From an uncultured Bacillaceae bacterium (GTDB lineage: Bacteria; Bacillota; Bacilli; Bacillales; Cytobacillaceae): a stretch of DNA of 10,909 bases. The position numbers and the translations under genes were made by a program. Positions within the stretch are counted from its first letter, which is position 1. The number at the start of each line of letters is the position of its first letter. Below the pieces are notes generated by a model, which did no database searches, had not been told where the DNA came from, and worked only from the letters and a program-made list of their open reading frames with translations. This document shows, piece after piece, positions 1 to 7,306 of this stretch. Location of the stretch: positions 1-10,909 of the forward strand of contig CALKIU010000177.1 in the NCBI GenBank assembly GCA_937995745.1, in the 5' to 3' direction.

Positions 1-52
1 CCTTCGTGGCTCGGGACTTTCACCCTAGAGATTACACCCATGCCGGGCGCAC
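1..52 (-). mobile_element. 5' end of a group II intron (probably class C), truncated by the window edge
   Basis: Read on the minus strand, the segment begins GTGCG at 52-48, the 5' consensus of group II introns (GUGYG). It continues with short hairpins typical of the start of domain I. GCCC (48-45) can pair with GGGT (39-36) around a 5-base loop. GGG (25-23) can pair with CCC (15-13) around TGAAAGT. The overall string, with its AGGGTGAAAGTCCC core, resembles the start of bacterial group II introns as I remember them. The first intron base lies four bases after the T-tract of the gcv terminator. Class C introns characteristically insert just downstream of terminator hairpins, which agrees. The ribozyme body and reverse transcriptase would lie outside the window, to the left. 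Family and class are inference; only 52 bases are visible. Confidence 0.6.
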
Positions 53-56
53 AATG

Positions 57-88
57 AAAAAAGGCCCGTTTTTACAACGGGCCTTTTT
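57..88 (-). terminator. Rho-independent terminator of the gcvT-gcvPA-gcvPB operon
   Basis: A 13-base-pair inverted repeat, 58-70 with 76-88, has a 5-base loop. On the minus strand the GC-rich core (ACGGGCC arm) is followed by six T residues at 62-57. The TAA stop codon of gcvPB (87-89) overlaps the upstream foot of the stem. The plus strand also has a T run (84-88), so some bidirectional activity is possible. Confidence 0.9.
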
Positions 89-1553
89 ACATCCTAATTT
101 TTTTGTACCGCAAAACTGGCTTCCTCGCCGCCAGCGTTTCATCGAGACGGCCGACAACGGTTGTGTGCGGCGCTTCCTGAACAATTTCCGGGTTTTCCTC
201 CGCTTCTTTGGCTATCTGAATCATCGCCTCGATAAAAGCATCCAGCGTTTCTTTAGATTCCGTTTCCGTCGGTTCAATCATCATGCATTCTTCGACGATG
301 AGAGGAAAATAAATGGTCGGCGGATGGTATCCGAAATCAAGAAGTCTTTTGGCAATATCCAATGTCCGGACGCCGAGCTTTTTCTGCCTTCTTCCGCTCA
401 GAACAAATTCATGCTTGCAGTGCCTGTCGTAAGGCAGGTCATAATACGGTGCCAGTCTTCTCATCATGTAGTTGGCGTTCAAGACGGCATATTCGCTGAC
501 CGCTTTCAATCCGTCCGGTCCCATGGAACGAATGTACGTATAAGCGCGGACGTTTACGCCAAAATTTCCGTAAAACGGTTTTACTCTGCCGATTGACTGT
601 GGCCGGTCATAATCGAGAACATACCGGTCTCCCCGTTTTGTGATGACGGGAACGGGAAGATAAGGAATCAATTTCTTTTTCACTCCCACCGGTCCGGAAC
701 CGGGTCCCCCTCCGCCATGCGGAGTGGAAAAAGTCTTATGCAAGTTCAAATGAACGACGTCAAACCCCATATCTCCGGGCCTTGCTTTTGAAAGAACGGC
801 GTTCATGTTGGCTCCGTCGTAGTAAAGCAATCCTCCCGCATCGTGGATGATTTTCGCCATCTCGACAATGTTTTCTTCAAACAATCCGAGTGTATTCGGA
901 TTGGTCAGCATTAAAGCAGCCGTATCTTCACCGGCCAGCCTGCGCAAATCATCCAAATCGACCAGGCCGCGTTCGTTCGACTTGACGGTTACAGTTTCAA
1001 AACCGGCCACGCTTGCCGAAGCCGGGTTTGTTCCGTGGGCGGAATCAGGGATGAGAACCTTTGTCCGTTTAAAATCCCCGTTCGCCTCGTGATAGGCGCG
1101 AATCATCATTAAACTTGTCCATTCGCCGTGGGCTCCCGCTGCCGGCTGCAAAGTCACCTCATCCATGCCGGTAATTTCTTTCAAATGCTCTTGCAAATCA
1201 TACATCAATTCTAAACAGCCTTGAACCGTCCGCTCGTCCTGAAGAGGGTGGACATGGACAAATCCGTCCAGGCGGGCGGCTTTTTCATTGATTTTCGGAT
1301 TGTATTTCATCGTGCAGGAGCCGAGCGGATAAAAGCCGGAATCAACGCCATAATTTCTTCTCGACAAAGCTGTATAATGCTGAATAATGTCACGCTCGGA
1401 AACTTCCGGCAATTCAGGTTCTTGTTCGCGCAAATATTGCTGCGGCACCAGTTCATCAAGAGGCACCTCCGGGACGTCCAATTCCGGAAGACTGTAGCCG
1501 ATCCGGCCGGGTTTCGAAATTTCAAAAATGAGCGGCTGTTCTTCCCTGCGCAT
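87..1553 (-). CDS. gcvPB: Glycine dehydrogenase (decarboxylating), P protein subunit 2
   Basis: This is the C-terminal-type subunit of the heterotetrameric P protein of the glycine cleavage system. It decarboxylates glycine with pyridoxal phosphate and passes the aminomethyl group to lipoyl-GcvH in the cytosol. The 488-residue length equals that of the B. subtilis protein. The PLP-binding lysine is Lys273 in the HLNLHKTFSTPHGGGGPGSG stretch (about 268-287). The SAHGTNPASA motif (171-180) and LTNPNTLGLFE (216-226) are also typical of the family. The ATG at 1551-1553 shares its first base with the last base of the gcvPA stop (TAATG), so the two subunits are translationally coupled. The gene is intact and is the last in the operon; its stop sits in the terminator stem. 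No gcvH or lipoamide dehydrogenase gene is nearby, as in B. subtilis, where these lie elsewhere. Confidence 0.97.
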   Translation of the reverse strand: MRREEQPLIFEISKPGRIGYSLPELDVPEVPLDELVPQQYLREQEPELPEVSERDIIQHYTALSRRNYGVDSGFYPLGSCTMKYNPKINEKAARLDGFVHVHPLQDERTVQGCLELMYDLQEHLKEITGMDEVTLQPAAGAHGEWTSLMMIRAYHEANGDFKRTKVLIPDSAHGTNPASASVAGFETVTVKSNERGLVDLDDLRRLAGEDTAALMLTNPNTLGLFEENIVEMAKIIHDAGGLLYYDGANMNAVLSKARPGDMGFDVVHLNLHKTFSTPHGGGGPGSGPVGVKKKLIPYLPVPVITKRGDRYVLDYDRPQSIGRVKPFYGNFGVNVRAYTYIRSMGPDGLKAVSEYAVLNANYMMRRLAPYYDLPYDRHCKHEFVLSGRRQKKLGVRTLDIAKRLLDFGYHPPTIYFPLIVEECMMIEPTETESKETLDAFIEAMIQIAKEAEENPEIVQEAPHTTVVGRLDETLAARKPVLRYKKIRM

Positions 1554-2896
1554 TATAGTCCCTCCAATTCATTCACAAAATTATCTATCTCCTCTTTCGT
1601 CCGCAATTCTGTTACGGCGATGAGCATACAATTGGCGAGTTCCGGATAATCCCGCCCGAGATCGTATCCGCCAATAATCCCTTTCTGTAGCAGCTTTTCA
1701 TTGATTTCTTTAACCGGTTTGTCCAACTTTACGGCAAATTCGTTAAAAATCGGACCGTCAAATACAATTTCAAAACCTTTGCTTTCAAAGAGCCGTTTCG
1801 CATAATTGGCTTTTTGAACATTTTGCGCGGCCATTTCTTTGACGCCCAGCTTGCCGAGCGCCGTCATTGCTACAGCTGAAGCAAGAGCGTTCAGCGCCTG
1901 GTTTGAACAAATATTTGAAGTTGCTTTCTCGCGGCGGATGTGCTGTTCCCGCGCTTGCAGGGTGAGGACAAATCCCCTTCTGCCTTCGTCATCTTTCGTC
2001 TGCCCCACGAGCCGTCCGGGAATTTTTCTCATCAATTTGGAAGTGACGGCAAAATAGCCGCAAGACGGGCCGCCAAAAGAAACGGGAATGCCGAACGGTT
2101 GCGTATCACCACAGACAATGTCGGCCCCGAAACCTCCCGGCGGTTTCAAAAGCCCGAGCGCCAGGGGATTGCTTGAGACGACAAACATCGCCTTATGTTT
2201 ATGAATCAAGTCCGCATATTCGTGTAAAGGTTCAATGATGCCGAAAAAGTTAGGATATTGTATGAGAACGGCGGCAATTTCTTCATTCAACAAATCTTGA
2301 ATGGCGCGGGCATCCGTCATTCCCCGTCCGTTATAAGGAATCTCAACCACTTCGATGTTTTGTCCTTTGCAATACGTGCGGACGACCTCCCTCGATTGGG
2401 GGTGGACCGCCTTTGATATTAAGATCTTTTTCCTTCTCGTCTGCGCCGCGCTGAGAAGAGCCGCTTCCGCAAGGGAGGTTCCGCCGTCATACATGGAAGA
2501 ATTGGCCACATCCATGCCTGTCAGTTCGCAAATCATCGTTTGAAATTCGAAGATCGCCTGCAATTCGCCTTGGGAAATTTCCGGCTGGTACGGAGTATAA
2601 GCCGTGTAAAACTCCGAACGGGAGATGACATGGTCCACAATGGACGGAATGTAATGGTCATACATGCCCGCCCCCAAAAATGAGACATTCTCTATCAAAT
2701 TTTTGTTTTTGGATGCCAGGGCGGCCAATTCTTTCATCAAGGCCGTTTCATGGGTTGCCTTTTTTATCTTGTATTCGCCTTTAAAACGCACTTCTTCAGG
2801 AATATCACTGAAAAGTTCGTCAATCGACTCAACGCCGATTGCTTCCAGCATGGCTTTTTTGTCCTCTTCCGTCATCGGCAAATAACGATGCTTCAT
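1553..2896 (-). CDS. gcvPA: Glycine dehydrogenase (decarboxylating), P protein subunit 1
   Basis: This is the N-terminal-type subunit of the split glycine decarboxylase. It pairs with GcvPB to form the active PLP enzyme. The 447 residues match the usual length of GcvPA in Bacilli (about 448). Recognisable family stretches include FLGAGMYDHYIPSIVDHV near residues 74-91, TAYTPYQPEISQGELQA shortly after, and SSMYDGGTSLAEA in the first third. CGDTQPFGIPVSFGGP lies in the second half. A GGAGGG-type ribosome binding site sits about 8 bases before the ATG at 2894-2896. The gene starts 73 bases after gcvT and ends in a one-base overlap with gcvPB. The catalytic lysine is in the partner subunit, so its absence here is expected. 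No damage is visible. Confidence 0.97.
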   Translation of the reverse strand: MKHRYLPMTEEDKKAMLEAIGVESIDELFSDIPEEVRFKGEYKIKKATHETALMKELAALASKNKNLIENVSFLGAGMYDHYIPSIVDHVISRSEFYTAYTPYQPEISQGELQAIFEFQTMICELTGMDVANSSMYDGGTSLAEAALLSAAQTRRKKILISKAVHPQSREVVRTYCKGQNIEVVEIPYNGRGMTDARAIQDLLNEEIAAVLIQYPNFFGIIEPLHEYADLIHKHKAMFVVSSNPLALGLLKPPGGFGADIVCGDTQPFGIPVSFGGPSCGYFAVTSKLMRKIPGRLVGQTKDDEGRRGFVLTLQAREQHIRREKATSNICSNQALNALASAVAMTALGKLGVKEMAAQNVQKANYAKRLFESKGFEIVFDGPIFNEFAVKLDKPVKEINEKLLQKGIIGGYDLGRDYPELANCMLIAVTELRTKEEIDNFVNELEGL

Positions 2897-2969
2897 GATT
2901 TACCCTCCTCAAATCTGTCCATATGTTTTGATCCCGCGCGGCAAACATGCGTGCCTGTTTACGGTACGG

Positions 2970-4067
2970 TCAACGCCGGTAAAACGGTATAGCGACCACT
3001 TTTGCCCTGATTCGTTTACCCCGCAATTCCACATCCACTTCCGTATCCGGTACAGCGAACCCTGCATCCACAAGGGCGAGGCCGATATTCTTTTTCAATG
3101 TCGGCGATTGGGTGCCTGTAGTCACTTCGCCAATCTTCTTTTCATCTTTATACACGGGATAGCCGGTCCGCGGTATTCCCCGTCCGATCATTTCAATCCC
3201 GACCAGTTTCCTTTTTACTCCCTCTTCTTTTTGTTTCAGCAAAGCTTTTTTTCCAATAAAATCAACATGTTTGTTCAATTTTACGGCAAAGCCGATCCCC
3301 GCCTCAAGGGGGCTGATTTCCGGAGACAATTCCTGACCGTAAAGGGGGAGGGCCGCTTCAAAACGAAGCGTATCCCGCGCCCCGAGACCGCACGGGACGA
3401 CTTCTTCTTCCTGTCCCGCTTCCAATATTTTTTCCCACAGATAAACGGCATCACCGGGCGCGCAATATATTTCAAAGCCGTCTTCTCCTGTATAACCGGT
3501 TCGGGAGATGAGCGTGTTTTTCCCGGCCACTTTAATTCCCTCAACAAATTTAAACGGCTTGATTTCCTTTAAATCAAAAGACTCCACAAGTTTTTGCAAA
3601 ACTTTTTCCGCCAGGGGCCCCTGCAGAGCAAGCAAAGCTGTTTCATCCGATATATCGCGGATTTCCACTTCCTCCGCCACATGCTTTTTGAGCCATTCAT
3701 AATCTTTCTCGGCATTGGCTGCATTGACCACCAGAAGATAATGGTTCTCAGCCTTTTGATAAACAAGCAAATCATCGACGGTTCCGCCGTCTTCATAACA
3801 CATGGCCGTATACTGAATGCCTCCCGGCTTTAACCGCGATAAATCATTGGTGAGCATTTTCTGCAGAAACAGGAAACTGTCTTTGCCCCTCACTTCAATT
3901 TCTCCCATATGGGAAACATCAAAAAGACCGGCTTTCGTTCTTACCGCTTCATGCTCCTTCTTTATTCCGGAGAACTGCAAGGGGAGTTCCCAGCCGCCAA
4001 AATCGATCGTTTTTGCCCCATAATCTTTGTACACCGGGAATAAAGGGGTTCTTTTCAAATCAGACAT
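2970..4067 (-). CDS. gcvT: Aminomethyltransferase, T protein of the glycine cleavage system
   Basis: GcvT takes the aminomethyl group from lipoyl-GcvH and transfers the one-carbon unit to tetrahydrofolate, giving methylene-THF and ammonia. The protein has 365 residues against about 362 in B. subtilis. Visible family motifs are FDVSHMGEI (49-57) and GGTVDDLLVY (94-103), whose acidic residues Asp98/Asp99 correspond to the catalytic Asp region. SRTGYTGEDGFEIY follows in the middle, and the C-terminal beta-barrel has GRGIPRTGYPVY. I chose the ATG at 4065-4067 (MSDLKRTPLF) because an AGGAGG sits 7 bases upstream at 4075-4080. An in-frame ATG 10 codons further up (4097) has no such site and would place the AGGAGG inside the gene. 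It is the first gene of the gcv operon and is preceded by a leader of more than 300 bases. Confidence 0.96.
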   Translation of the reverse strand: MSDLKRTPLFPVYKDYGAKTIDFGGWELPLQFSGIKKEHEAVRTKAGLFDVSHMGEIEVRGKDSFLFLQKMLTNDLSRLKPGGIQYTAMCYEDGGTVDDLLVYQKAENHYLLVVNAANAEKDYEWLKKHVAEEVEIRDISDETALLALQGPLAEKVLQKLVESFDLKEIKPFKFVEGIKVAGKNTLISRTGYTGEDGFEIYCAPGDAVYLWEKILEAGQEEEVVPCGLGARDTLRFEAALPLYGQELSPEISPLEAGIGFAVKLNKHVDFIGKKALLKQKEEGVKRKLVGIEMIGRGIPRTGYPVYKDEKKIGEVTTGTQSPTLKKNIGLALVDAGFAVPDTEVDVELRGKRIRAKVVAIPFYRR

Positions 4068-4168
4068 CTTGTTTCCTCCTGTTCTAACTGGCATCATTAT
4101 TTGAAATATTTTCCTTATTATGCGGCGAAATTGTCATTCATTATCATTGCATTTCCAAACAACCGTAT

Positions 4169-4214
4169 GCAAATAAGGACAGAAACCTTTATGGTCCCGA
4201 TCAGGTTCCTGTCC
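4169..4214 (-). terminator. gcvT: Attenuator-like hairpin in the gcvT leader
   Basis: On the minus strand, GGACAGGAACCT (4214-4203) pairs with AGGTTTCTGTCC (4188-4177). The stem is 12 base pairs with one G-U pair and a 14-base loop. It is followed by TTATTT (4176-4171), a modest T-tract. The hairpin lies about 110 bases upstream of gcvT and points the same way, so it would stop transcription before the operon unless an alternative fold intervenes. From memory, its stem bases (GGACAG, GAACC) and position resemble the expression platform of the B. subtilis gcvT glycine riboswitch. I see the hairpin directly; the attenuation role is inference. Confidence 0.6.
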
Positions 4215-4420
4215 GCCCATGAACGCTTGCTTTTTCCAACTTCCTTCTTTTAGGAAAAGAAAAAATATTCAATTTTCGGCCGGAGTTTCCCTCTCTTGCG
4301 ATGATAAAAGAGACGGCAGCCGGTCATAATAAAACTGATAAAAATAAACGCTGTCCGTTTATTTACATGAGAGAAAATAAAGAATAACGAAAATGTTTCC
4401 ATTCTTGAATCTATTTTGAT
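4215..4420 (-). promoter_or_regulatory. gcvT: Long gcvT leader; possible divergent or degenerate glycine-riboswitch region
   Basis: Glycine riboswitches commonly control gcvT in Bacilli, and the leader length (about 350 bases from the predicted promoter to the gene) would fit a tandem aptamer. However, I cannot find the conserved aptamer core (CCGAAGGGGCAA-like followed by CTCAGG-like). The nearest resemblance is the segment 4300-4275, read as GCAAGAGAGGGAAAC followed by TCCGGCCGAAAA. A short stem TCTCTT/AAGAGA (about 4311-4306 with 4295-4290) and a local TCTTTT/AAAAGA inverted repeat also lie here. This may be a decayed or very divergent regulator, or an unrelated leader. Confidence 0.3.
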
Positions 4421-4434
4421 CCTACCATTATATA
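4405..4434 (+). promoter_or_regulatory. Candidate sigma-A promoter for yqhH-yqhG
   Basis: TTGAAT (4405-4410) is separated by 18 bases from TATATA (4429-4434). It lies about 100 bases before the yqhH start. The -10 match is moderate (4 of 6). It overlaps the -10 box predicted for the divergent gcv promoter, so polymerase binding in one direction could exclude the other. Confidence 0.35.
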
Positions 4435-4456
4435 CCTCGGCAGGCAATACATTTCA
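4427..4456 (-). promoter_or_regulatory. Candidate sigma-A promoter for the gcv operon
   Basis: The minus strand has a perfect TATAAT -10 box at 4432-4427. The -35 region around 4450-4456 (GAAATG/TGAAAT) matches the consensus poorly. Transcription would start near 4420, giving a leader of about 350 bases before gcvT. The same AT-rich block could serve the divergent gene yqhH: TTGAAT at 4405-4410 and TATATA at 4429-4434 lie on the plus strand with an 18-base spacer. Neither is tested; the two promoters would overlap back to back. Confidence 0.35.
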
Positions 4457-4459
4457 TGT

Positions 4460-4501
4460 AAAAAAACGGCTTCCGGTGTCGAATTTTCGCGGTTCCGTTT
4501 T
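4460..4501 (-). terminator. Hairpin with T-tract between the divergent gcv and yqhH genes
   Basis: AAAACGG (4463-4469) can pair with CCGTTTT (4495-4501). An inner CCG/CGG stem (4473-4475 with 4490-4492) extends it. On the minus strand it is followed by seven T residues (4466-4460), giving a terminator shape oriented toward gcvT. It could block antisense transcription arriving from the yqhH side. On the plus strand it would be a hairpin in the yqhH 5' untranslated region, ending about 16 bases before the ribosome binding site. The stem is imperfect. Confidence 0.4.
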
Positions 4502-4532
4502 CAAAATTCCTGCTTAAAAGGAGTTGTCCGCA

Positions 4533-6218
4533 ATGGTTGTTGACATCAAATTTGATTCGTCATGGGAAGAGGGATTCTTGGAGCGCATCAATCAAGACGG
4601 GCCGTGGGCCAACTGGGAGTTGTACAAACTCGCCATCGAAGCCGAACGGCACACCGTCATTGAAGAATTTGACGGCCTCATCGCTCCGAAACATCTTCCC
4701 CATTTGACCATTTTGCCCCATCAGTTGGAGGCGGCGCGCAAAGTTGTTGAAAATATGAATGGGAAAGCCATTTTGGCTGACGAAGTGGGGCTTGGCAAAA
4801 CGATTGAAGCGGGCTTGGTTTTAAAAGAATACATGATTCGCGGCCTGATCAAAAAAGTGCTCATTTTAGTCCCTGCATCCCTCGTCACCCAATGGACACG
4901 GGAATTGAATGAAAAATTTTTTATTCCCGCCGTCGCCCAAAAGAAAAGTTATGTTTGGGAAGAATGCGATGTCGTCGTCTCATCCCTTGATACGGCAAAA
5001 CGGAGCCCCCACCGGGAAATCATTTACCAACAAGAATACGATCTTGTGATCATCGATGAAGCTCACAAACTGAAAAACAATAAAACAAAAAACTACGAAT
5101 TTGTTCAAAACTTGAAGAAAAAATTTTGCCTCCTTCTCACCGCGACGCCGATTCAAAATAAAATCAGCGAAATATTTAATTTGGTGTCCCTGCTGAAACC
5201 GGGCCATCTCGGAAATGAATCGGCATTTAACAGAAAATATAAAAAGAATTCCCGCTCCATAAAAGATGATGAACATTTAAGAGAGCTGATCAACAAAGTG
5301 ATGATCCGCAACCGGCGGAAAGAAACCGGCATCGAGTGGACCGAACGCCATGTGGAAACGGTCCCAATTGAATTTACGAAAGAAGAACGGGAATTGTATG
5401 ATGCGATAACCGCTTTGCGCTCTGATAACACATGGATGTCATTGAGCCCGTTTTCGATTATGACCTTGCAAAGGGAAGCTTGCAGCAGCCGGGAAGCCGT
5501 ATATATTACGTTGAAAAATATGCTGGCCAAAACGGAGAACAAAGACTTGTTTCAAAGCCGCATCCAGGATCTGCTTGAAAAAGTGGACAAAGTCCGCACC
5601 AATTCCAAAGCGCAAAAAGCGTTGCAACTCATTAAAAGCATCAACGACAAAGTAATTATTTTTACGGAATACCGGGCAACCCAGTTGTATCTGCAATGGT
5701 TCCTCAAACAACACGGCATCACTTCCGTCCCGTTCCGCGGAGGTTTTAAACGGGGAAAAAAAGATTGGATGAAGGAGCTCTTCCAAAAACATGCTCAAGT
5801 GTTAATTGCCACGGAAGCCGGCGGAGAAGGGATCAATCTGCAGTTTTGCAATCACATCATCAATTTCGACCTGCCTTGGAATCCCATGAGACTGGAACAA
5901 AGAATCGGACGGGTGCACCGCCTCGGCCAGGAAAAAGACGTCTATATTTATAATTTTGCGACGAAAGACACAGTGGAGGAACACGTTCTGAAGCTGCTTT
6001 ATGAAAAAATCTCCCTGTTTGAAAAAGTGATCGGAGAACTGGATGACATACTGACAAAACTCGATTTCGGCAATTTTGAGGACTACTTGACAGATGTATT
6101 CGGGTACTCCGCCTCCGAAGGGGAAATGCGCATCAAAATGGAAAACCTCACTGCCATGATCGAATTGGCGCAGCAAATGAAAGAAGGTGGAAATCGTGCA
6201 GCAAGCGGAAATCCATGA
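4533..6218 (+). CDS. yqhH: SNF2/RapA-like superfamily 2 helicase-type ATPase (YqhH)
   Basis: The protein has 561 residues, close to B. subtilis YqhH (about 557). It carries all core SNF2 motifs: Walker A LADEVGLGKT (81-90), DEAH box IIDEAHKLKN (173-182), motif III LLTATPIQN (201-209), motif V TEAGGEGINL (427-436) and motif VI QRIGRVHRLGQ (456-466). Proteins of this class use ATP to translocate on DNA and displace or remodel bound proteins such as RNA polymerase; the cellular role of YqhH is not known. I chose ATG 4533-4535 because AAGGAG (4518-4523) lies 9 bases upstream. An in-frame TTG at 4524 directly abuts that site and is unlikely. It is divergent from gcvT and overlaps yqhG by 23 bases, suggesting coupled translation and a joint role. 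Confidence 0.93.
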   Translation: MVVDIKFDSSWEEGFLERINQDGPWANWELYKLAIEAERHTVIEEFDGLIAPKHLPHLTILPHQLEAARKVVENMNGKAILADEVGLGKTIEAGLVLKEYMIRGLIKKVLILVPASLVTQWTRELNEKFFIPAVAQKKSYVWEECDVVVSSLDTAKRSPHREIIYQQEYDLVIIDEAHKLKNNKTKNYEFVQNLKKKFCLLLTATPIQNKISEIFNLVSLLKPGHLGNESAFNRKYKKNSRSIKDDEHLRELINKVMIRNRRKETGIEWTERHVETVPIEFTKEERELYDAITALRSDNTWMSLSPFSIMTLQREACSSREAVYITLKNMLAKTENKDLFQSRIQDLLEKVDKVRTNSKAQKALQLIKSINDKVIIFTEYRATQLYLQWFLKQHGITSVPFRGGFKRGKKDWMKELFQKHAQVLIATEAGGEGINLQFCNHIINFDLPWNPMRLEQRIGRVHRLGQEKDVYIYNFATKDTVEEHVLKLLYEKISLFEKVIGELDDILTKLDFGNFEDYLTDVFGYSASEGEMRIKMENLTAMIELAQQMKEGGNRAASGNP

Positions 6219-6990
6219 ATTTCTCGTCCGGTTTTTTCAAGCGAACGGATGTGAACTCATTGCAAATGAAGACGGCTGGCTAACCGTTCAGTTAACGGTC
6301 GACTTGGATAAAGAGTTAATGAACCGTCCATTCTATTGGCATTACCTGGAGAAAACAGGCGGAACGCCGAATCCGGCCAAATTAACCTTCATTACGGACC
6401 CGCAGCGAACTCCAAAAAACATTAAAGGAGAAAAAATCCATTTCGGTTCGCCCAGGCTGCACCAAATATTTCAATCGGCTAAGAAGCTGGCCGGCTATAT
6501 CCGGTTATATGAACAGGGCCGATCCGCGTCCGGAAGAGGAATCCCTTTGTTTCCCTGGCTCGGATTAAATGTAAAAATCTCTTATCAATGTGATCGTAAA
6601 AAAGATATCCTCCGTTCCATCGGTCTCCATCTCATTAACGGCAGAATGGTGGAAGGATTTCATGACCGTTTGCTCCAATTGGATTTAACACCCAAAATAC
6701 CCGACTATTCTTACACCATTTCCCCGCTGATTATGCCAAAAAGCGGAATTTTGCGCATAAAAAACTTTTTGCGGGAAGAAATACTCAGAGAAGATCACCA
6801 ATGGGCCCTGGAGGCAAGACAGAGATGGGAAAAAGATCTTAAATTGCTGGAACATTTTTACGAAGACGGCAAAGAAAAAGGGGAAAGTTACCATAATGAA
6901 AAAGAAGCCCTCCAAAATCAATATGAACCAAAAATCATCATTTCCGTTATTAACGGAGGACTGTTTTATTTAACGGAAAACGCCGTATAA
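6196..6990 (+). CDS. yqhG: YqhG family protein of unknown function
   Basis: The 264-residue protein matches the length and position of B. subtilis YqhG (about 263 residues), directly behind yqhH. The N-terminal part (VRFFQANGCE, then LMNRPFYWHYLEKTGG) and the central FLRIKNFLREE-like stretch look like this family. I see no catalytic motif, signal peptide or membrane segment. A charged, probably helical segment (about 190-240) is rich in Glu and Lys. I chose GTG 6196-6198 (MQQAEIHEFL) because AAGGTGG lies 5 bases upstream. An in-frame GTG at 6187 would lie inside that binding site. The start lies within the 3' end of yqhH, so the two are probably co-translated. Function is unknown; the fixed link to a SNF2-type ATPase suggests a partner or shared substrate. 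Confidence 0.88.
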   Translation: MQQAEIHEFLVRFFQANGCELIANEDGWLTVQLTVDLDKELMNRPFYWHYLEKTGGTPNPAKLTFITDPQRTPKNIKGEKIHFGSPRLHQIFQSAKKLAGYIRLYEQGRSASGRGIPLFPWLGLNVKISYQCDRKKDILRSIGLHLINGRMVEGFHDRLLQLDLTPKIPDYSYTISPLIMPKSGILRIKNFLREEILREDHQWALEARQRWEKDLKLLEHFYEDGKEKGESYHNEKEALQNQYEPKIIISVINGGLFYLTENAV

Positions 6991-7100
6991 TGGGTTTCAC
7001 AATAGCGCCGCAAGAATGTTGCGCCGCCGGCCTCCGCCGTTTCCGGCCGCGACATTGCATACCGCCGCCAATCACCGCGCCTCGCTTCGTACCGCAAAAT

Positions 7101-7132
7101 AAAAAAGGTAAGCCCCCGCCAGCTTACCTTTT
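7101..7132 (-). terminator. Rho-independent terminator of the comG-yqzE operon
   Basis: An 11-base-pair stem (7103-7113 with 7122-7132, AAAAGGTAAGC and its complement) has an 8-base loop. On the minus strand it is followed by a T-rich tract (TTTTTT from 7106 to 7101, then ATTTT). The stop codon of yqzE (7124-7126) lies inside the stem. On the plus strand only four T residues follow, so it may also stop yqhG transcripts weakly. The rest of the convergent spacer (6991-7100) is GC-rich with short inverted repeats and no gene I can support. Confidence 0.88.
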
Positions 7133-7306
7133 CCGCTGCCTCAATTTTAGCGGCAGACAGTAGGGAATCATTCCAAACCACCGGAAAAGAAATTCCTGTT
7201 TGGACTCCCTTTTTTTCAGACGGATTTTTTTTCGCTCTTCTTTCGGCTGATCCATATATTTGACCACGGTCTCGGTAATAAATTTGACATATTCGTTCGT
7301 CTTCAC
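7124..7306 (-). CDS. yqzE: YqzE family small protein
   Basis: This is a small protein of about 60 residues beginning MKTNEYVKFI, with a YMDQPKEERKK stretch, a basic middle (KKIRLKKRESK) and an RWFGMIP motif near the C-terminus. This matches the YqzE family, which sits directly behind comGG in Bacilli. The function is unknown. The C-terminal hydrophobic stretch (FRWFGMIPYCLPLKL) could touch the membrane but is too short and broken for a clear transmembrane helix. I chose GTG 7304-7306, with AGGTG about 7 bases upstream. An in-frame GTG three codons earlier (7315) would give MKTVKTNEYV and has no better ribosome binding site. It is the last gene before the com-side terminator, 105 bases after comGG. 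Confidence 0.85.
   Translation of the reverse strand: MKTNEYVKFITETVVKYMDQPKEERKKIRLKKRESKQEFLFRWFGMIPYCLPLKLRQRKR

Noticed and set aside
6..596. Plus-strand open frame opposite gcvPB, and similar antisense frames across gcvPA, gcvT, yqhH and comGB
   Set aside because: These are mirror frames of well-supported genes, without ribosome binding sites or recognisable domains.
4068..4097. gcvT start at the upstream ATG (4097)
   Set aside because: The strong AGGAGG at 4075-4080 would be inside the gene. ATG 4067 fits the site and the family N-terminus.
4081..4440. T-box or c-di-GMP riboswitch before gcvT
   Set aside because: No T-box sequence (AGGGTGGNACCGCG-like) is present. The CTCCGGCC string only faintly resembles the GEMM-I core and lacks its other conserved parts.
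4524..4532. yqhH start at TTG 4524
   Set aside because: It directly abuts the AAGGAG site with no spacer; ATG 4533 has the right 9-base spacing.
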